From positions 1,288,946 through 1,324,279 of the forward strand of contig CM074804.1 of the NCBI GenBank assembly GCA_037447605.1: a stretch of DNA of 35,334 bases, read 5' to 3'. Shown piece by piece: positions 30,381 through 35,334 of this stretch (position 1 is the first letter of the stretch; every line of letters starts with the position of its first letter). Origin of the DNA: Zygnema circumcarinatum (Eukaryota > Streptophyta > Zygnematophyceae > Zygnematales > Zygnemataceae). Made by a program: the position numbers and the translations under genes. The notes under the pieces are model-generated. The model was not told where the DNA came from and ran no database searches. It was given only the letters and a program-made list of their open reading frames with translations.

Positions 30381-32463
30381 GACGAGAGAGAGAGAGGGGG
30401 AGGAGGAGGGCAGGAGACAGAGAAGGCTGATAGGGAGATAAGGAGTGAAGCAAGGGGCAGGTCAAGGGCACCACCTCCAGTGACCGCGAGAATGGCCCCT
30501 GCAGCGACCGCTGTGCCCCCAATGATGGCTCCCTTCTTCCAGTTCGTCCACCGCCCCGGCGTCGTCTCCGCCTGCTCTCCCACGGCCCCCTCCTTCTGCT
30601 TCTGCAGTTCGTACAGGGCCAGAGCTGCCATGGCCTCCATGGAAGCCTGCCCATGCACATGCTCAGATGTTTCATTTCAGGTCCTAATGTTAGGGTTCAA
30701 TAAGAAGGAAACAGTAGTGAACATTCGCATTCATTCAGGCAGATTGGTAACCTAGATACCTTGAATTTCCCTTACCCTTGTCCAATGTGTATAAATAGGA
30801 TTTCTATATAAGGGGTAGCATTTCTCACCACTTTCTGCCATCTCACATCCAGCCATGCTGCAACAAGGCGGAGAGCCACTCGCTGCCGGGCATCATACCC
30901 GGGCCGCAGCTTTCCGGTTCCTTCTTTCTCATTTGGGAGATCAGCAAGGCAGGCAGTGAGGAGCTCAAAAAGCACTTTTATACGCAGATGCTGTCGCACT
31001 TTAATACTCTCTCGAACTGCAGTCGAAACTAGCTCTTCCGCTCTACCCCCTCCTTTCTCTCTCTCCTCACTTCCCTTCGCCTCCTCTTCCTGCTTATCTT
31101 CGTCAGACTCTCTCCGTTCCTCTTCTTGTGTACTCAATCCCTCCAAAGAGTGCACCTCCTCCTTCAAAACCTGCTCCTCTCCCTTCTCTCCCAACCCCAA
31201 CTTCTCTATTCGATGCAGTTCTTCCTCCGACGGAAAACCACTATGGGCCCAACTTTGTGAGTTTGCAGTCGTTGGATCCTCCGATTTCTGAGCTTCCTTT
31301 TCTGCCTTATTCGAGGCCTCCTCCTCCCGAATTTGCTCCGCTCTCCTTTTCTCCTCCAGGAGGGCCTTTGTGGCTAAGCGCTTCTCTTCGTGCTCCCTCT
31401 CCGCCTTCAAAGTCGCAGCCTCCAATGCATTGTCAAGCTCCATTTCGGCTTTCACACTCTCCTCACTTCGATGCTCATCCTCAGATAACAAAAGCTGAAG
31501 GAACTGCGCGCAACCATTTAAAACATAATTTGGTTGCGTGCACGTTTAATCGTTCAGTGAGGCAATCAAGGTATAAGATTAGTTTGAGTCTGGCAGTGAT
31601 TGTATTGACCTTACCGTTGATGCGAATTTCTGTGCTGCATGTTAAGGATGGCCATAGACTCTCAATGCTGTTCTTTCAACATTATTGGCATTAGGAAACA
31701 TGGATTTCAAGACCCACAAAACAAGAACCCTGCATTTTCATTACTTAAAATTGCATCTGATTCACAAGTAAAAGAAGGAGCACAAAAGATCTAGTGATAA
31801 GTATAGAGTTAAACAAAATTACCACGCTCAGGTGAATGTGGGAATCAGGACTTCGCGCGAGTCGCAAGAGGATTTCGCCCCTTTTCTCGTCCAGCTTCAA
31901 AGATCTGTAATGCAGCAAAGCCTAAGGTAAGCCCAAATGCATGGAAAATTTGAAAGGTTGTCGAAAGCGAGGCAACATGAACGCGCATTATTATATTTTA
32001 AGAGTCAACTGACAAATCCGGAAATTCAACAACACAAGTGAAACGGCTCATAGACATTCGGCACGTAGATACTGGACTTGGATATCATAAAAGGAGTTCT
32101 CCAACCCCACTTTATAACTTTCCTTATTTTAAAAGCAGTCACCGCACTTTCTACACTTCAAGACCAACAAAATACCTTACCAACCAATGCTCTCCAGCAG
32201 CTTATTAATCGCACACACACACACAGACAAAAAGAGATATTCAAATCCTCGCATGTGAAATTTACCGACATTAGAAATCACCTAAATATATGATCGCAAA
32301 GGCCACATTCCCTGCTGCTCCAAATCTCCTCCGGTGAGTCTGCAATAGACTCCAAATCCTTCACCCCATAGTCGCCAAGCTGGTGGCGCTGCGCCTCCGC
32401 CAGCGCAAGGGCAAACAGCCCCGCGGCTGCATAGCGCTGCACTTCAGAGAACTCCTCCGCCAT
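25629..32463 (-). CDS. DUF726/TMCO4-like membrane-associated alpha/beta hydrolase (15 exons, 821 aa)
   Basis: Exons in transcript order: 32463-32282, 31904-31823, 31494-30829, 30646-30475, 30179-30042, 29775-29348, 29076-28985, 28690-28620, 28404-28269, 27860-27801, 27447-27368, 27225-27149, 26892-26822, 26200-26143, 25781-25629; 822 codons in continuous phase. The start MAEEFSEVQRYAAAGLFALA fits plant DUF726 proteins. Residues 89-310 are charged and Glu-rich (probable coiled coil). Residues about 348-425 are Gly/Ala-rich and hydrophobic, leading into GLAGYKMSRRMGDVEEFEF, the family signature. VCISGYVHD, ESKHLIPLSS and AMAWPLALVSATNMIDSRW follow. GYSMG (Ser684), NDWTL (Asp742) and GHSSY (His782) are the likely catalytic triad. 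The family is poorly characterised; yeast and animal members are membrane proteins. Intron 13 appears to use a GC donor (CCAG|GCACTC). The Glu-rich insert makes it longer than my recollection of seed-plant members. Confidence 0.88.
26603..26820 (+). repeat. GGGAATGGAGAAAGAGAGA minisatellite and GA tract in hydrolase intron 13
   Basis: Several near-identical 19-base units (GGGAATGGAGAAAGAGAGA) lie at about 26630-26710, followed by a GA run ending next to the GC donor of exon 13. Confidence 0.75.
26963..27115 (+). repeat. GGGGGA/(GGGA)n polypurine tract in hydrolase intron 12
   Basis: A pure G/A stretch with a regular GGGA array at about 27020-27098, lying in the intron between 27148 and 26893. 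Confidence 0.9.
27470..27640 (+). repeat. GA-rich tract in hydrolase intron 10
   Basis: Purine repeats on +, pyrimidine on the sense strand, between the exons ending at 27801 and starting at 27447. Confidence 0.7.
27910..28260 (+). repeat. GA-rich tract in hydrolase intron 9
   Basis: GAGAGAGGGA repeats fill nearly the whole intron between 28268 and 27861, giving pyrimidine on the sense strand. Confidence 0.8.
30205..30415 (+). repeat. (GA)n tract in hydrolase intron 4
   Basis: A purine-only run, largely GA dinucleotides, between the exons ending at 30475 and starting at 30179. Confidence 0.9.
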
Positions 32464-33874
32464 GGCTGATCCTCCACGGATGAACGAGCCTCCTACGAGG
32501 AGAGGGAAGCGACGGGAGGGAGAGCTCTGCGAGGAGAGGGAGGAGAGAACTACAGAATATGGAGCACGAAAGAAGGGCCAGGAAGGAAGGGAGAGAGAGA
32601 GAGGGGAGGAAAATATCTCCTTGAACCCTGGGGTTCACAGTAGATAGAACCTTCGCAGGAGGAGTGCATACAGAGAGATAGATATGAGCGCGGAAGTGGG
32701 CCAGGAAGGGAGAAAATAAAAAAGAGATGAGGTCGGGGAAAAAACAGAAGCTTGCTCCTGCAGAAAGCAAGGGCTATATACTGCCCCGAAAAGGTCAGGG
32801 CCGTACAAGTGCAAGAAATCCTACCAGCGGGCACCACGTGGCGACAAGAGGGCTTCACACGTCAGCGCAAGAACCTAGCTGGCCGCCACGTGGTTTCGAG
32901 ATCCACACTGTTCTGTAAGCTGGGATCAATTGTGCCGGAATCCAGTGGAAGGCTGATTCAATGCCGTGTGGACTCGACGAAAAAATCGAGTGGGTGTGAC
33001 GTGGCTGGAAGCTATTGGATGGACAGAGGTTGAACTTCTTGAAGAAATGCGGGCTTAACATGTTGAACCAAGTTACGCCGTCATTAGCGGCGGGATCAAC
33101 GGCGCAGCGCGTGCTCTTCTGGAGGTTGTTTCCCGGGACTTGCACCGCCGCCGGCAGGAGCTTCGGCGACAGGCGACGACCTTGCGACGCCTCTGCGACC
33201 CAAATTGGCGGCTACGATCGTATTTATTGGCGGAGATCCGTCGCAAGCGGCACATGGTCGCCCGGATTATGTGACGTTACGTCCCGCTCGCTGCCTTGGA
33301 CGTTGGTGCCGTCTCCGCTGTCTCAGAAATCCCACCAATGGAGATGCACCACGTAACTAGTTTGGTACACGTGGCGAGTCACCAGTGGATGTTCTCCTCG
33401 AGTGCAGGGCCGCCAGGGAGAAGGGGCCAAGAGGGAGTGAGCACAGGGCAGGGCAGTGGATGGGACTTGGCTGCTGGAAGGCCATGGAAACGGTGCTTTT
33501 CGGGCGATATTTGGAGGGTTGCAGCGTCTGATTGCGTCGACTTGGGCGCCGATATTGTCTTTCTGGAGTCTGCATTGGTCTGGTGGACTTGTTTGATGCC
33601 AAGGAGGCCCTCGTTGGACCGGTTGTTGTTGGAGATTTTAGGTGTTGGAACTCACATTTTTGGTGATTCTGACTAGCCGCTGTCTCGGAGGGGCGGTAGG
33701 TTGCTTCGCGGTGCAATACTGTGGTTTTGACAACATTGTCTGCTTCAGGATAGTTCTTCACACTAGTTTCAGTCCTTTTGGAGGATTTTAGCAACTGTTA
33801 ACCATCTTGTTCGGAAATTCTGAATTTTAGAGGAGCAGAATTGTTTCGATAAGATTTCAGAAAGAGCAGACAAG
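32464..33874. promoter_or_regulatory. Divergent upstream region of the hydrolase and Ser-rich protein genes
   Basis: GA-rich sequence on + at 32500-32610 is the pyrimidine leader of the minus-strand gene. G-boxes are at 32835-32840, 32887-32892 and 33368-33373, with TGACGTGG near 32997 and GTGACGTTACGTC near 33270. Frames within 33015-33676 are not convincing as genes. Some of this may be 5' UTR of the gene at 33875, which is preceded by a possible UTR acceptor (atttcag) ending at 33860. Confidence 0.45.
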
Positions 33875-34330
33875 ATGGGAAAACGGTCTCCACAGGAGAT
33901 CTTGGCAGCCAATATTCTGAAGGAGCGAATCAATGGTTTGGAGTCTCAGGCCCGTCCGATAGAAGCGAAAGGCGTGAATGCTTCCTCACCAGTTCTCAAA
34001 GGAATTGCAAATGGCGTCCTCTTTGTGCAAGAGAGAGTCGACTCGCCTCCTGTATCAGCTGTTAAGCGGCAGCCTCGATTAACTCGCCAAGATTCTCGAA
34101 CTGCGCCAAGCAGTCCATTGCATACCGAAGTTGTATATCCCTCTGCTGTGTCGGTTCCAGGATCAAGCATAAAGTCGGGAGACGAGTTCCGGTTAAGCCG
34201 CTCTCGCAGCTGTGGATCCTTGAATGAGCTCCTGGGAGATGAGTCTACACACACTGGAGATGCTGAAGTGCATCACTATGGAGAGCTGCGGTTTCGCAAG
34301 CGCGCAGGGGAGCATGCAACGGAGGCATAA
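33875..34330 (+). CDS. Small Ser-rich basic protein of unknown function (151 aa)
   Basis: A continuous frame from ATG at 33875 (gacaagATGG) to TAA at 34328-34330. I do not recognise a family. The N-terminal QEILAANILKERINGLES could form a short helix. The middle and C-terminal parts are disordered-looking and rich in Ser, with RLTRQDSRTAPSSP and RLSRSRSCGSLNELLGD, which look like basophilic kinase or 14-3-3-type phosphosites. No signal peptide or membrane segment is seen. Composition is balanced and not repeat-driven, which supports coding. It could be one exon of a longer gene. Confidence 0.45.
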   Translation: MGKRSPQEILAANILKERINGLESQARPIEAKGVNASSPVLKGIANGVLFVQERVDSPPVSAVKRQPRLTRQDSRTAPSSPLHTEVVYPSAVSVPGSSIKSGDEFRLSRSRSCGSLNELLGDESTHTGDAEVHHYGELRFRKRAGEHATEA

Positions 34331-35159
34331 GCAGAATGATGAAGAATGGAGAACGAAGTGGCTTTCCTATTATGATCATTTGCAGCGGTGTTCGTTTCCT
34401 TCCTGATTGTATGGATACTCACAAGATGAGGCAGCGCTATTTTCAGAGTCTATGTCAGGTAGTCGCCTTTAATGGAAACCGATTGAATATGGTACCAGGA
34501 TGGAGCCCTACAGCAGGAACGTTGACATTATTTGTGAAGGGACAGTATTTGTTGGCGGTTTGCTAGCAAGGTCCTAGAGAGCTGTGACTTGTAAATGATG
34601 ATTTGCAGATGCAGTCTGTTGGGATGGTGAAACTCTTGTTCACTACCAGAACTTCGTGTTCCCGCTGGTAAAGTCGCTGGCCTATGTCTCCAGTGCAGCA
34701 ATTTGTGTTGTAAGTAAGAGGAGTATAACCACATTGGCGGGCTTGTCGTTGATATCTGACACCTATTCATATCAGTAATAAGGATGACTGGCTCAGCTGT
34801 AGGATTTTTTTTCAGGTTTGTGACGTTAGAGGTTATCGCGCCACTTTTTGAGAAGCGTACAATGCTTTAGAGGCTGTGTTCAGGCTGAAGTGTACAGTCA
34901 GAGAAGCGGAGTATTTCATTATTGGGAAAACTGGTGACTGCGAGTTAAGTGATTCTGTGCTGTATATTTTCTGCTGTGGTCTTGTAACAATCCAGGATTG
35001 CTCCCTTATAAACAACGATGCTAATTGGTTATAGCGAAGCTTTATTGTTAAGTTATATTGAAGTAGATTTGTCAATCCTGCTGAACTGTTACAGAACTTC
35101 CCAATGTCAAAGCGCCCATTGAAACTGGCTGTTACTATTTCAGTTCGATAAATCTGCAT
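34331..35159 (+). other. 3' flank of the Ser-rich gene, no further gene seen
   Basis: AT-rich sequence with only short frames. It probably holds the 3' UTR. Confidence 0.35.
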
Positions 35160-35334
35160 GAGGGGAGTGAGAGGGGAGCGGGGAGAGGGAGATGGGAGGG
35201 GTAGGAATGGGGCGAGAGGGCAAAAGGGAGAGCGAGTAGAGAGCGGGAGAGGGGGAGAGAGGGACAGGGAGGGGGGGAGGGGGGGGAGGAGAAGGAGAGA
35301 GAGAGGGGGGGGGGGGAGAGATAAGGGGAGATGA
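35160..35334 (+). repeat. Polypurine tract at the window end
   Basis: GGGGAGAGGGAGA-type purine sequence runs to the end of the window. Confidence 0.85.

Noticed and set aside
33015-33794. Three overlapping frames (113, 126 and 145 codons)
   Set aside because: They overlap in different frames and strands within a divergent promoter with ACGT motifs, and none shows a domain or splice-consistent continuation.

Overview
The window is nuclear DNA of a plant-type eukaryote. It holds multi-exon genes with GT-AG introns, a plant-type tyrosine aminotransferase, a plant-type DUF726 hydrolase, G-box and CCAAT-rich upstream regions, and cut-and-paste DNA transposons with target-site duplications. CT/GA simple repeats are unusually abundant in leaders and introns. 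Together with FkbM-type methyltransferases this suggests a non-seed streptophyte such as a bryophyte, but the species is not identified. No bacterial operon, CRISPR array, rRNA or tRNA was recognised.

Layout, left to right on +: (1) 1-412, G-box-rich promoter and pyrimidine leader; (2) 413-4019, seven-exon tyrosine aminotransferase-like gene; (3) 4020-6600, intergenic DNA with a degenerate TGTTCC repeat and a 738-bp composite terminal-inverted-repeat element (5259-5996); (4) 6914-7636, a weakly supported small gene of unknown function; (5) 8921-11700 and 12644-18532, two tandem paralogous FkbM-type methyltransferase genes. Six of their seven shared exons have identical lengths. Intron 1 of the second holds a GA microsatellite of about 1.34 kb, and its intron 2 an N gap; (6) 19475-20316, a non-autonomous hAT element with an 8-bp duplication, and 20551-20707, a 157-bp MITE; (7) 22147-23208, an intronless gene for a very acidic protein, behind a CCAAT/G-box-rich promoter; (8) 25629-32463 on the minus strand, a 15-exon DUF726/TMCO4-like membrane-associated alpha/beta-hydrolase gene of 821 codons; (9) 33875-34330, a plus-strand gene for a small Ser-rich protein, divergent from the hydrolase gene.

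Exon models were built by hand. I required continuous reading phase, acceptable splice dinucleotides and agreement with family motifs. For the two methyltransferases I also required agreement between the duplicates. I see no obvious common pathway for all the genes. The tandem methyltransferases are the one local gene family; the N-terminal signal anchor of the second suggests O-methylation of glycans or another secretory-pathway substrate. The most notable non-genic signals are the two fully delimited transposons, a second family of TA-flanked elements, repeated palindromic ACGT motifs near gene starts, and a cysteine-rich insertion shared by both methyltransferases.
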